Source: Oikopleura dioica
Lineage: Eukaryota > Chordata > Appendicularia > Copelata > Oikopleuridae
Direction: 5' to 3'
Length of the DNA stretch: 64,000 nucleotides
Assembly (NCBI GenBank): GCA_907165135.1
Contig: OU015567.1
Coordinates: 7,693,001 to 7,757,000, forward strand
The position numbers and the translations under genes are program-made. This document shows, in pieces, positions 10,479-22,399 of this stretch. Within the stretch, counting starts at the first letter, position 1; every line of letters starts with the position of its first letter. The notes beneath the pieces are model-generated. The model was not told the DNA's origin, searched no databases, and saw nothing but the letters and a program-made list of their open reading frames with translations.

Positions 10479-13400
10479 ATGAGGTCGAACACGAATGTGC
10501 TTGAAGGCATTATTCGAAGGAACGCTTACAGTAGCCAACGTAAGTTTCGCTTCTTTCAGATCCAGGGGAATTCTTTTTTATCTGTAGACGGTGTCTTTGT
10601 TGTCGCAAATGCAGAGCTTCCGGAGTTCCCTGTCATTTATGTGTCCGACAAATTCACCAATAAACTCGGCTACACAAGGGCCGATCTCATCGGCGAACCA
10701 ATAACGTTAGATTTTATGGGGAATAAAGACGTTACACAAATGCTCTCCCAGTTTTTGATCAATATCAGCCGCACCAGTGCTAAACTACTTCCTCAGGAAC
10801 GGTCTTATTACCCGTAAATTATGGTAAACTGATGATTTTCGGGACCTCCGAAAAGCTGGAAGACGGGCCGAGCTTCCAAACAGAAGGACTCCTGACGCGC
10901 AAAAACGGTATTCCTCGACTGTGTCGAATTCGCTTGTCTCCAGGTATAACGGGCAGAGCAAGATATAATTATAAAGTCATTATCGACATGCGTTTTCGAT
11001 TTTCTGCCCCACTCGCTCGCTCTCAATCTACTCAGACTTACAAAGCGTCGCTCTGCCCCTGCTAAGTTATAAATAATTTAAAGGTGACGTTCATCGTCAT
11101 TAATCTCTACGAAGTAAAGGACATGGAATTAAATTTATCACAAAAATGTTGCTTTATTGGTAAAAAATGATAAGTGCATAGAATTTATAGAAACAATTTC
11201 ACGGGCGCCTGCAAACTTTCCACGCGCAAATTCCACAGATCGTCAGAACAGAAAGATTGAATAGACCACTCCAGTAGTTTCTCTCTTCTTTGTCATCCTC
11301 CAAATCAATCACTCTTCTTTCAAGCTCCTGCATCCAATCGTTCATTTCGATTTGTTGCTTGAAGAGCTCTTCAAGTTGTTCTTCAACTTTTTCATCTTTG
11401 AATTGATAAAAATCGATTCGAAGTTTGAAAGATTCATATTATATTTTTATCCGCGCCTAAATATCTTGGAGTCATGATAGGATTTGGAGTGCTCGTCTGC
11501 TCGCGAAGCATTCTAGCACTAGGATCTGGGACGATTTCTTGCGGGCACGGCTGGGGCATTTCTTGGAAGCTGAGGTTGATGCCTTGCATCTGGTCCAAAA
11601 ACTCCTCCACAACGAGTGAATCGGCTCTAATGTTCCTTGCTGGAGCCTTCATGCTGTACTCGTCCGCATCCAAGAAGTCGTAACCTGATTCCCAGACCAT
11701 GCTTGCGCTCGTCAATCCAACGGGATGATCAAGTTCGGTTCCAGCGCCATTTTCATCGTCTTCGTAGGGAGCGATCATTCGTGGTGCATGCATTTCCAGA
11801 TCTGCGCTTGGATTCGGAACCTGATCATCCAGATCGACGTTTTCTCGGAGACTGAGAGAACGAGGAACTCGCATGTTCTTGTTGATGCTCTCGGAAAGCT
11901 CCTTTTCGATGGGAAGATCAGCCAAGCTGCCGTTAAATGAGTCCATTTTAAATTCTGAAGCGATTCAAACAAGTTCTCTTGAAAATCAAAAAAGACATCC
12001 TACCTCGATAAATGAAGGGGTGAAACTGAATATTTTTCGCTACGAGTAAATATGTCCAAATAAGTTCTAGAAACCTAACAAAATATATTGATTCCAATCA
12101 AAGATAAAGGCAAATAACGCCAGCACGCGTAAATTTCGACAATCTGTCTACCGAAAATCAAGGAAGAATACGATCGACCACACTGTAACAAGCATTTCAC
12201 ATATCGAAACAAACTCGACTTCAAATAATCATGATACGAATCAGAAATCGGAGAATGCAAAGTTAGATCAGCTAGAGGAACCGACGAGCCAATCTAGGAG
12301 ACTGTCTTCGACATCGCTGATTTCGCACAGATCTTTAATAGAATCGCCAAAAGCAGAAGGAAGAGTTGAAAAAAAATAGTAGATCAACTAATCAGAACTT
12401 TGATTAACTCTATCAAGGAGACCGGCTCACAATATCTCATTACGGTTCTTTCAAAACCTTGTGGGTCTGGTTGATTCTCCTGCTCACGATCTATTCCGCA
12501 CTGTTTGTTCCATATAATGTGGCATTCTCCGGGACGCACCATGTCGTGTCGCATAATGTTGTTTGGTTGCTGCTCGACAGCTGCGTTGATTTCATTTTCA
12601 TCGCCGATGTGTTCATTTGCTTCCTGACGACGATTGTGGCTGAGAATGGGGAGACGATCGACGACAGGAATATTATTCAGATGAATTATGTCTCCAGTTG
12701 GTATTGTTTGGATCTACTGAGTTGTCTTCCGCTTGATTTGCTGAACTTTATCACGACAATGGGGCAAGCTCAATCGGGCGATGGAGGAATAACTTCGTTA
12801 TTTACAACGCTAAAGATTGCTCGGCTATTGAGAGTATCTCGTGTAGCGAGAAAGCTCGATCAATTTGCTCATTACAGCTCTGTCATGCTTCTTTTACTTG
12901 TCTTGTCCTTCCTTCTGTCTGGCCATTGGCTCGCTTGTGTCTGGTATGCAATAGGTAAGAACAAAGTACAAATTACGGTGAACTATAATTTCCTGAAAGG
13001 CGTGACCGGAAGCTGCTCAGAAGGGATCGTCCAAAACTCCTCCTGGATCGTCAAGCTCGCAGACGACCTAGGCGAGCCCATCGTCTTCCGCAACGATTGC
13101 ACAGTTCTCGAGATCCCGCCGTCTTCCAAATGCTATGTCGCTTCTTTATATTTTGTCATGACTTCTTTAACTTCCGTCGGCTTCGGCAATATATCCGCTA
13201 ATACGAAAGAGGAGCAGATATTCTGCGTCTTTGTTTTGCTTTTTGGTGCTCTTGTTTATGCCACTATTTTTGGTAACATCACTACAATTATACAACAGCT
13301 ACATACCGATACGAACAGATATCATGATGCGATCAACTCAGTCTCGGAATTCAGGTAATTTTATTCGATTAAAATATTTTGAATGGAAATTATTTGATTT

Positions 13401-15464
13401 TAAGTCGGCAATTCCACGTTCCTCAAGAGCTGCGTGACCGAATTCGTGACCATATCGTATCATCTTGGACAATGAACAAGGGCATTGATGCTAGGAAAGT
13501 AATTGAATTCTGCCCTGAAGATCTCCGTGCAGGTAAGTTCATCGCACATCGAAATTTTATGACGTTGGTGTAAGATATCGCTGTCCATCTCCATCGGAAG
13601 GTTTTCAACGATCACAAGGCCTTTCGAGAAAGTTCCGATGCCTGCCTGAGAGCGTTGGCTACAGAAATCAAGGAAAAGAGATTTTGCCCAGGCGATATCA
13701 TCTATCACAAGGTTCCGATTTTTTCTGACTAGTATTAATGATTTCAAAGGGCGAAGCTGTTGATGAAGTTGTTTTCATAATGTCCGGGTGTCTTGAAATC
13801 CTGGAAGATGATGATGTCGTCATTGCGATTCTTTCAAATGGGGACGCTTTTGGAAATCAAGTGTGGAAGGTAACAATAAATTTCGTTCCAACTTTCGTCA
13901 AAAAAATTCGAAGGACAACGAAGCTGCTCGAGGAAGTCATTTTTACGTGCGTGTTCTTGCGCCTACTGATTTGCGCATTTTTAAATCGGACAGCTTGAAG
14001 AAAGTGCTTCAATTCTACCACCACTTCAAAGAGTCTTTCGATGCAAATATGGTGCTTAGTTTCAACTTGTGCAATCCGCGGACAAAGTCATGTAACGGGG
14101 AGCGCAAACTGAGTAGCTCAAGTACATGTTCAAAGAAAACACCTGTTGGCCGTCTCTCAAGGTGATTTGTACGCGCGAGAATATTTTATAGAAATTTTAA
14201 AGTCTTCCAAATATAACGCACAGAAAGTCACTCTTCTCGCCAGCAACCAAGAGGGCTACTATTGGAGGCTCGTTTCCAATAATTGATGTCGACTGTGCAA
14301 TACATGGTGGTATGCGGTCACCTGGGTTTTTAAACCCAGAGTCGCAAAATGCTCAGTTTGGGATTACCAGTCCCAGATCGTCCAATTCTTCAGTCTGGGA
14401 TTTTCAAAACCCAGACTCACCACTTTTGTGACCCTGGGTTTGCCGAACCCAGGTCACCGCATTTTATCAGTAAGTTGAACCTGGGTTTTTTGCTCGTACC
14501 AAAACAATTTCCACGTCGTCTAGAAAAAAAAAGATAAAATTTCTACCAATCCTGCTAAACACCTACTTTTAAGACAAAAACATTTTAGTTTTAAGTACTT
14601 TCTATGACTTGAGGTTAGTGTTAGGGGGCACTGTGCAAAATGACGGAACAGTCTTACCCGAGGGGGATAGGCTAGGGTTAGTTAGGGTTACCGAAGGTAA
14701 CCCTAAGTAACCATAGACTAGACCCCGGCATCTTAGGGCCTAAGGGGCGAAGCCCCGTGGCTAGGGGCACTTAGATTTAGTAATTTTCTGCTGCCGAATC
14801 TGTCTTTTTCTTATCCTCTGAAGCTTGTGAACCCTAGAAACTTGTTTGGTCAAGCAAAAAAAAACCCAGGCTCAACTTATTGATAAAACGCGGTAACCTG
14901 GGTTTGACAATCCCAGGCTCGCAGAAGTGGCGAGCCTGGGTTTTGAAAAACCCAGACTCAAGAATTTTGCCTCCTGGGACTAGTAATCCCAAACTGGGCA
15001 TTTTGCGACTCTGGGTTTAAAAACCCAGGTGACCGCCTACAACCGCAATACATCCAGCCAAAAATCGCGGAACTCCGAGTCCAATAGCAGCGTCAAAGCA
15101 GACTCAACTCAAGAATCTCATCGCTCAGGTTATCAAATCTTCAATTTGTTGCTAATCAAATTATTAGATGAAAGTCTTGACTGCAACAGCAGAGCATCTT
15201 CTTTCGAACTGGGATGAAACACCAGACTCAAAATCGACGCCAGAACCCTTCTGCCGAAAAGACTCACTTCTTGTCGAAGGAAAGTCGAGAATCATGTCTA
15301 GTTCTTCTTCCAGAAAGAGCATCATTAGCGACAATGATTATCTTCATCCAACATTGGAAGAGGTCGACGGTGAAACTTGCAGCGAACAAAGAAAATCGGA
15401 GAACAGAAAATCCAGAACTCTGTCTATCGAAGATGTGCTCTTTGTTGATGAGTCTGAGTCCTAA
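10479..15464 (+). CDS. EAG-type voltage-gated potassium channel (KCNH family), exon interrupted by a transposon
   Basis: Exons 10479-10539, 10588-10813, 10873-10975, 11084-11116, 12298-12364, 12418-12954, 13000-13354, 13405-13532, 13575-13711, 13750-13869, 13914-14161, 14203-14305, 15054-15128 and 15168-15464 sum to exactly 830 codons once the element at 14306-15044 and one target duplication are left out. Order: PAS domain ([20 protein letters not shown]), S1 ([19 protein letters not shown]), S4 ([17 protein letters not shown]), pore [10 protein letters not shown]6 [11 protein letters not shown]-linker, cyclic-nucleotide-binding homology domain ([19 protein letters not shown]), then a Ser-rich tail. 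SVGFGN with TNRYH and [10 protein letters not shown] points to the EAG (KCNH1/5) branch rather than ERG. It forms tetrameric K+ channels in the plasma membrane. The PAS-region splice junctions are the least certain part. Confidence 0.92.
11199..11946 (-). CDS. MFF: Mitochondrial fission factor (MFF/Tango11)-like, nested in the channel intron
   Basis: Two exons (11946-11457 and 11395-11199) give 228 aa. The N-terminus carries two short motifs spaced as in [17 protein letters not shown] and [10 protein letters not shown], comparable to the MRVP and VPERI motifs that recruit the fission GTPase Drp1. The C-terminus has a coiled coil ([30 protein letters not shown], residues approximate) and ends in a single hydrophobic tail ([19 protein letters not shown]), the tail-anchor layout of MFF on mitochondrial and peroxisomal outer membranes. 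An AATAAA signal on this strand follows the stop (near 11150). The gene lies wholly within intron 11117-12297 of the EAG channel, on the opposite strand. Its intron has no GT donor: GC (TTTAG/GC) or GA must be used. Confidence 0.65.
14306..15044. mobile_element. Non-autonomous long-TIR foldback element (Mutator-like), in a channel exon
   Basis: A 739-bp element is flanked by the perfect 9-bp repeat GCAATACAT (14297-14305 and 15045-15053). Its ends are inverted repeats of about 200 bp, starting GGTGGTATGCGGTCACC on the left and GGTTGTAGGCGGTCACC when the right end is reverse-complemented. Each arm itself contains smaller hairpins built on CTGGG/CCCAG, for example CTGGGTTTTTAAACCCAG. The core of about 340 bp has no coding capacity. 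Long TIRs with a 9-bp duplication fit Mutator-like MITEs; an 8-bp hAT reading is less good. Confidence 0.88.
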
Positions 15465-16026
15465 TAAATAAATCACAGGAGACCTGTTATGCTAAACTTT
15501 AAGCTTTGTTTCGTAGGAAGTGAGATTAGTTTTGGATAAAATAAAGAGTGTTTATTATTGGTACAGAAACTCGAATAATTAGCTCTCTTCAGACGAACCG
15601 TTCATGTTAGACAAAAATACTGCCAGCAAAACGATAAATACAACTTTCTACTCTTTGTATCTTTAACTTTTCGCTCAAAAAAATTCAAGTGTGCTACCAA
15701 ATGGTTAATCTATCAAAGAATGCGAAAGAATTTCTTATCACTTTGAATTTCATTCATAAATTTCGGGGTTAATAAATAACTCCTTTAAATTTATTCTGTG
15801 GCCACTTTTATGGAAGGAACAAGAACTAATTGATAATCATCTACCATAATCAATAATCAAACGTAAGAACTTTAATAAATTACAATGAACCTCATAATAT
15901 TTTCACCAGACACATTCGCATTCCTCACTACCGTTACATTAATGCAGCGCCACCTGAGCTAGAAAAGTAGCCCCGCAATTGTTTCAAACTCATTCAGGGA
16001 AGAATAAATTTTTAAGAAATAAGAAA

Positions 16027-16555
16027 ATGAAACTTTTATCTATCGTTGCTGCTCTTGTTCAGGGAAATACTGACATTGAAGCAATAAAGAGCACCTTCGA
16101 GGTAGAACAGAGAAATTGGATGAATATCGATTTAGAAATTTTAGAGCGCGATCCAAGAAATAATTCCAATCGTCCGGGACTCTTCTCAATTTGCAGGACT
16201 ATCAGAAGCAGTCAAAAGCTCAACGCTTGAAAAGCTCGATGAAATTACAGCCGTTGCCTCCTACTGGCAAGACTTTCTTCTTACAGAAGAGGAGCGCGTC
16301 GACTGTAGCACTGATTCTGATTCACAAGAAGATGAGGAATACTTTGGTCCAGTTCTCAGTGCCGACGATGTCTGCCAGAGCACTGCGGACATTTACTTCG
16401 CTCTTCATAAAATCATCCGAAACTACGCCTGCTCTGAGGAGAAAAACGGAAATATAATCAACGCGAAAGCGATTCAGACCGATCTTTTCAACAAAATCCT
16501 CCGAATGAACAACAAGCTTGGCTGCTCAAGAAGAATTCTTTATGAAAGACTGTAG
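16027..16555 (+). CDS. Small secreted helical protein, unknown family
   Basis: Two exons (16027-16101 and 16145-16555, intron 43 bp) give 161 aa. A short signal peptide is visible (MKLLSIVAALVQGN). The mature part is acidic in the middle (STDSDSQEDEEYFG), predicted largely helical, and has cysteines in VDCST, DVCQS, NYACSEE and LGCSRR. The protein ends RRILYERL. An AATAAA signal lies about 20 bp after the stop. I do not recognise a family. The spacing of helices and cysteines would suit a secreted helical-bundle factor, but that is speculation. Confidence 0.65.
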
Positions 16556-16683
16556 AAAGTCTCTGCAACTGTACAGAATAAAGATTTTATACTGACGACT
16601 AAACTAGAGACTACTTTACTTAGAGAACACTTGATGATTTTTTAAAAATTTATTGTTAAAAAAAGCATGAAAAGAGAGTGCAT

Positions 16684-17847
16684 TTATTCGTCGACGAAAA
16701 AAGGTCTCCATGGGCGGGCAGTTCTGGTCTTGGACGATTTTCGAGTAGCAGTCGTTACTCGTGGCGGCTTCCAAGGACGACTGGTGCTCTTCGATCGATT
16801 GATTTGGACCTCTTCTTCTGGTTCTTCCAGCTCATCTATATTTTACGTTAAGAAAGGATGGAATTTGTTCCCCGTGATACCTGAGGTTATGGTGGACGAT
16901 TGAGAAGAAGTGAGTGGCTCGTAGAGCTTGTCATCAGAAGCGATGCCAGATTCTGGTGAAGATTGACGTTTGAAAGAGCTATAAAAAGATAATTTTACAA
17001 GTAGTCTGTCAACGAATCGGTTTACCTCTGCACCTCCATTCTCTCAGGCTGTGTCTCCTTTATCATCTTCTGAGTGATCGTTTCCGGCACAAAAATGGGC
17101 GGAGAAGGTGGGGCCAGCTTCACAGACTGCACTCCCGAGTTGCCAGCCATGAGCATCTGTGTCTTGCTCATCTGGGTCTGTGTCTGCGGATTGAACACCT
17201 GAGTTGGACCGGGAAGAAACGCAGGACGCTGCGTTGGCCCCATCAAAAATTGAGTCGCGCCAAATTCTCTTTCTAAAATTCTTTTTTGAAGTCGTTTATT
17301 AAAAGTTTCGAACTCTTTTTCTCTTCAGATGGTTCAAGCGTCGAGTCGATTCTTTTGATGATGTCATCAAGTCGTCTTTTTAGATCTCCGTAGTCGGATC
17401 TGCCGAGATTTGACCTTTTATGAGGATATGACAGGATCAATTTACTGTTATTCAGTATCTCTACTGTATGTTAACTATTCACTAATTTTTTATTAAAGAA
17501 ATATCTCGAATTTTTATTAGTATCCTTTGCTTTTGCCGCTCTGCATCCTGGAGAAAAATGAATAAAATGAAGCTAAATGAAGTTGTAACTCGACTTTATA
17601 TTGACCAAGATGCCATTTTTTGATACAAATGCGACTCAAAATCCTTCTAGAAAGTCCTCGTTGATTTCAGTCTTGCCATTTTTCTTTTGACACGAACGGT
17701 CCGGCCCAAACTGAAGCTTTTTTCATGGAAAAGCGATGGAAAGAAAACTGGACGGAAGATTTGAGAGGATAATCCCGCAGGTGCACTCTTTTCCAGACCG
17801 CGGCGAATGTTCTTGACTTTCGAGGACTCGAGTGAAAATTCAAACAT
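16684..17847 (-). CDS. Hypothetical proline/glutamine-rich protein
   Basis: Minus-strand multi-exon gene; the supported exons are 17399-17314, 17272-17026, 16978-16881 and 16835-16684, joined by 41-47 bp and short introns in consistent phase. Readable pieces are GDLKRRLDDIIKRIDS, a Pro/Gln/Thr/Met-rich segment (GPTQRPAFLPGPTQVFNP), PPSPPIFVPETITQKM, SPESGIASDDKLYEPL, and a basic C-terminus ending RPWRPFFVDE. The upstream block starting at 17847 (MFEFSLESSKVKNIRRG) may be the first exon, but its junction is uncertain. Composition suggests an intrinsically disordered intracellular protein. Function unknown. Confidence 0.5.
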
Positions 17848-17849
17848 CC

Positions 17850-19592
17850 GGATTAACTCAAAAAGTGCCCTCTTTTCAGCTTTTCTGACAAAATGAAATT
17901 TAATAATGAGAAGTTGTGTTTTTTGGAAATTTAATTTTTAGCGAATTTTTTCTTTCTCGATGGTGGTTTGGGAGCGGCGGTTACGGTTACGGTTGAGCTC
18001 GCGGTCGCCAATCGGGACAAGGTGCAGGAGCTGCGGTCAACCCTCTCCCGCTGCCAGCTCCGGAGCTACCCGGCGCGGAAGCGAGCTGGTAGACCACGTC
18101 ACTCTTGAAAGTCAAGTCCTCGAAAGTCCGCACTTCTTTCTTTCTTATTCCGTTTTTCTTCCTCAAACAAAAGATTCGTGCAAGAATTCAAGTTGCATTT
18201 CCAACTAAATTTACTCACGTCTTACTAGTTAAACTTGGCTGTATTTACCGTTGTTACAACTTCTACTATTCTACGTCTAGTAATACAGTACTCTGCTTGT
18301 AGTCATGCTTCACTGCCAGTGCTAATAGAACTAGTAAGCTGCAAAGAATCTGATTTTTTGACAAAAATGAAAGATTTTTTTTATAATTTTTATTATTTTT
18401 TTTGTTCTTATTCGTAATAATTGTTACAAATTTGTAAAGCAAAAAATAAATATTGGCTGAACGCTGTCGTGAAAAGAAATTTACAGAAATCAAGTTTGGT
18501 TCGGTTTTTTTAACATTTTCAGATTCAGTAAGGAAATATTGAGAAATCTCAGTAAGGAGGAGCTATTTTTTGGGAAGTTTATTTTGTGCACCATATTTTT
18601 AATAAAAAGTTCCGAGTTGACTATTGAGTGCTAAAATGGGTGTTTGGAATTTCTGTTTCGATAGATTTTATACAACCCGAAACTACGCTTGCTATTTATA
18701 TAGTAATACGAAGTCAAATTCTAATAAAGTTACAACTTTTGTGAACTTCACCTTGGAAAGGCTAAATCGAAAAGATAAAATGTAAAAATATAATTTCAAA
18801 AACGAACAAACGCTTTTTTGGAATTTGGTCGAATCTCAAAGTGCATAGAAAAGTTAATTTCTCATAACTTCACATTTTTATCGAAATTTTTGGGCACGAG
18901 TTCGCGAAAATCATCGAATTAGGCTGGTTCTTGTTTAGCAGGGGATTCGGACGAGATTATCTCAATTAAAATAAAGGATCCAAAAGCAAAAGTATTTTTG
19001 GAGCGAATAAGAAATTTCTTCAGCCTGAAGCAAAGCTGGGCCGGAAGAGCTAAGAGATCTTAGCTGCTTTCACAGCCCGTTTCGGAATAAAGAGTTGAAA
19101 GCGTTTTTTTTTTGAAAGAGGCAGATTTCCGATTCTTCATTTTTTTGGTAAAATAATAATTAACTCTTGCATGAAGCGATCTAGGAAAAACTGAAAATGA
19201 AGTCGGAAATGTGCGTCTTTCGAAGTTTAAAAATTTTGGTCAGAGAAAATGAGCACGACCAGCAAAAATACTGTCTGTTATCCGTGATTATGATGGCACA
19301 TCAATGTTGAAATGATAATTTTGTGTCTTTTAGGCACACGCGCGTCTTGGAGAAGTGAGAATGTTTGTGTACCGTTTTGAGATAAGCGTATCTATGGGTC
19401 CTATTTTTTGAAGCAGATTCAATTCTAGCGAGTTGGAGAAGGAAATCCGGGCACATGTCGGTAGTACACAGTTTCGTCAAAAAGAGCTGAAGTAGGTCGA
19501 GAGGTCGTCGTGACTGTTTTTTAAAAATCTATCATCGTCAGGAGGTCTGGTCCGAGGTCAGTTCCAATTCTGGGCTCGTTTGTGTTGGGTTC
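17850..19592. other. Intergenic, no confident gene
   Basis: A GC-richer patch at about 17960-18100 shows open frames on both strands, but none connects to a convincing exon chain. The rest is AT-rich and low in complexity (for example T-rich runs at 18376-18405). Nothing else is recognised. Confidence 0.4.
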
Positions 19593-22355
19593 TTACTCGA
19601 ACTCGGCCTCGCGGCGGACCTCATCGTAGATCGGCAGCCTGGTCGGACTCAACGGCCCGAGGACCTTGTTGAGGATGGAGCGGACGGAGTTGGTGGACCG
19701 GTCGCGGCGCTCCTTGACCCGGCGCTTCGTGTTGTCGACTTTTCTTTTGCTCTTGTACTTGACGAATTCGGTCATTGTCACTTCATCCAGGGGCGAGGCT
19801 TGCTTGTTTTTTCCTGATCGCTGGCCGGCGACGGGCGTCGTGCTCATTTTCTGCGGCGGTTTGGTGGATGTGTAGCCGGTGCCGGACGCCATCGACGAGT
19901 TAAATCCGGCACCTGCGAGGGGTTGCCCCTTGCTGGGCCCTTTCATTGGGGCGAACGACCCCATGCCCCCTTGGGCTGCTGATGACTTCCCGCTACTGGC
20001 GGGACCATCCCAGGATCTGAACTGAAAGTCATTTAGAGATTTTTTAAGAGATAATATCCGTTTCTGTGCTCTAATGGGTTTTCGAAGGCGGGTGTTGTGA
20101 CAATCATGTTCCTAGTGAACGGTAAGCAACAAGCAAATAATTAATTTCAAAATAATCAATTATTTTGAAGGTTTTGGGAAGTTTTCATGCTAAAAATATA
20201 AAATTTGAGAAACCGAAAAAATCATAGTTTTTTCGTAAAAGCTATGAAGCGATTGATTTTTAAAAAGGTGGACCTACGAGTCGTCAGAGTATTCCGGAAT
20301 GCGAGTCCTAAGAAATTGAGCTTTAGCGAAAATTTGGATGTGTCAAATAAAGCAGATGTTTTTTTATGTTTTGGGGAAACAGGGAAGCTAAGGGTGTACG
20401 TACGATTTAGGGCCTGGTGCGAATGAGTTGAAGCGCGAAGGTGTGGGCGCGCTCGGCTCAACCGGTGACTGCTTTAGCTTCGTCGACTCATCGCTGGAAT
20501 CACTGCCATCGCTGTCTTTTGACCGGCTGAATAAGATACAGTTAATGAATTGTTTCACACTCAAGCCGGGGACAAAGTACAGCGACTTGGCAGCTGTTCA
20601 AAAACTTATGATTTGCTTAGACGCGCTAGAATTGGCCCTATACACCGTGACCGAGGATAAATTCGATTCAGAAATTGGATTTGGAAGTGATAAAGTATCC
20701 CTGCCAAAAAGAGGGATGGTGTTACAAGAAAATGTTTTCAAAGAAAAGTTTCGTTCAGAAAGTTTTCAATTAGGAGTTAATTAATTGCGACATTAATTAA
20801 ACCCCGCTCAGAGTAGCGATAATTTGATTGTTGCTGATTGTGCCAATTTGGAATAATTTGGGCCTAAGTGTGAACAACTACTGATTGACGGATATTATCT
20901 CGCGTGTGAATAAAAGAAGACGTTTTTATTTTCGCCTGAGAAGGTCGGCGACCTTTGCTTTACGACTGGCGGCTGTCTCTGAATGGAACTTACCCTTTGT
21001 CGGAGTCGTGGGGCCTCCGCGAGGTTGAACGCGAGCTCGAGCGGACCGATGAAGTGGCGAAGCTCTCCGAGTTCGCTTTTCGCTGCTCGACCAGGTAATT
21101 ATTTTCGGCGTAAATCGCCGCCGAGTACGAGTTATTATGGTTGTTCGGGTGGATCATTCGCTGCTGCTCCAAGTCCCGCGCGCGCTCTTCTTCCTTTTTG
21201 TTGAAACGCACGTACCAACAGAAACCTCCACCACACATACACACTGAAAATAAATTTCAATACAAGAAATAAAAAATAATATAAAAAAAGCTCTTTTATT
21301 TATCTTTCAAGGCTGATCTGAGGCGATAAATTGTTGGCCAGCTAAGCTAAATTGAGCTTCATTTCGAGGAAATTTCCTCGACAGGAACTTGTTTAATAGG
21401 CTTTCTCCTGTTGTGTCAACAAAGACGATATTAGACTTTTTTATGAAATAATAATCCCATTGAGTGAGATTTTATGAATCGGATTAAGGATGCATCAACG
21501 ACCTTTGTCGCAATCGCTCAAGCCACAGAGCGTTGTAAGAAAGACCACTAATTGTAAACGAACCGGTGCGCTGGAAGACGTTTTTAAGGTCTCCGTAATT
21601 GTTTATTTATCCAAGCGCTAAGGCGATTATATATTTATATACGCAGCAGCGGTATTTTTTCGAATCAACGAGTGATGATGAAGACATCTCCTTACGTCAA
21701 TAATAACAAATAATGGCAAAAATGGACGGGGAAAATGTCATGTGCAAAATAGGCTGTTTTACTTGACATTAGTTACTCGACTCGTAAAACTTGACATTTG
21801 ACTTGGGAAGAAAAAACAGCTAAAAAGTCGATAAATAGATTTCATCTTCAGTAGACTATGACTGTATTTTCAAATTGTTTTTTGATTTCTAAGCGGGGAA
21901 ATTTTCGGCTAATCTTGAAATTGCCGAGATTTGCTTATTTGATCATGTCTTAGGGAGGGCAAATTGCCCGGTAAATTGGCGCGCAGCATCAATTTTTTTA
22001 TTTCCTGATGGAGATGAAAATGTTGTAAATCAAGTTTTACTCAATTAATGATGCTCAAGTGCCAGATTTTTATTATAATCCGTCTTGAATCGACCATAAA
22101 CTATACGAAAACATGGTAACAACAGTTCGCTTTTATGATAAATACGTGGATTAACTTACCAACTACTAAAACAGAAACAATGACGAGGGAGGCAATGAGG
22201 ATTGGGGTGAGGTAAGTCATCGGATTATTATACTGCGACACTATCGCTTGCTGGTGTAATAGATCGCGTTGTGAATTAAGGAATTCTTTTTCTTCTTGCT
22301 TCGCTATCACATAGTCCAGCTCCTCCATGTCTGCTATCACTTTGTGGGGATCCAT
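19593..22355 (-). CDS. Single-pass membrane protein with long basic/serine-rich cytoplasmic tail
   Basis: Four exons (22355-22160, 21243-20994, 20526-20404, 20016-19593) sum to 331 codons. There is no signal peptide; about 45 residues precede one transmembrane segment (YLTPILIASLVIVSVLVV), followed at once by a Cys-rich juxtamembrane stretch (VCMCGGGFCWYVRF) that could be palmitoylated. The tail has arginine/serine-rich and acidic-serine runs and a basic segment (KYKSKRKVDNTKRRVKERRDR) close to the C-terminus. The ATG sits 13 nt after a good acceptor (ATTATTATTCAG), so the 5' end may come from a spliced-leader trans-splice or an upstream non-coding exon. No family recognised. Confidence 0.68.
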
Positions 22356-22399
22356 GTCTTCGTTAGCTCTGAATAATAATGTTACACACAATTCTTTCT

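Noticed and set aside
10797-10855. GA-AG intron in the PAS region
   Set aside because: A GT-AG intron at 10814-10872 of the same length also keeps the frame, so the non-canonical model is not required.
12245-12417. GA-AG intron before S1 of the channel
   Set aside because: A different reading of the upstream exon (12298-12364, [20 protein letters not shown]) fits a normal GT-AG intron and resembles EAG proteins better.
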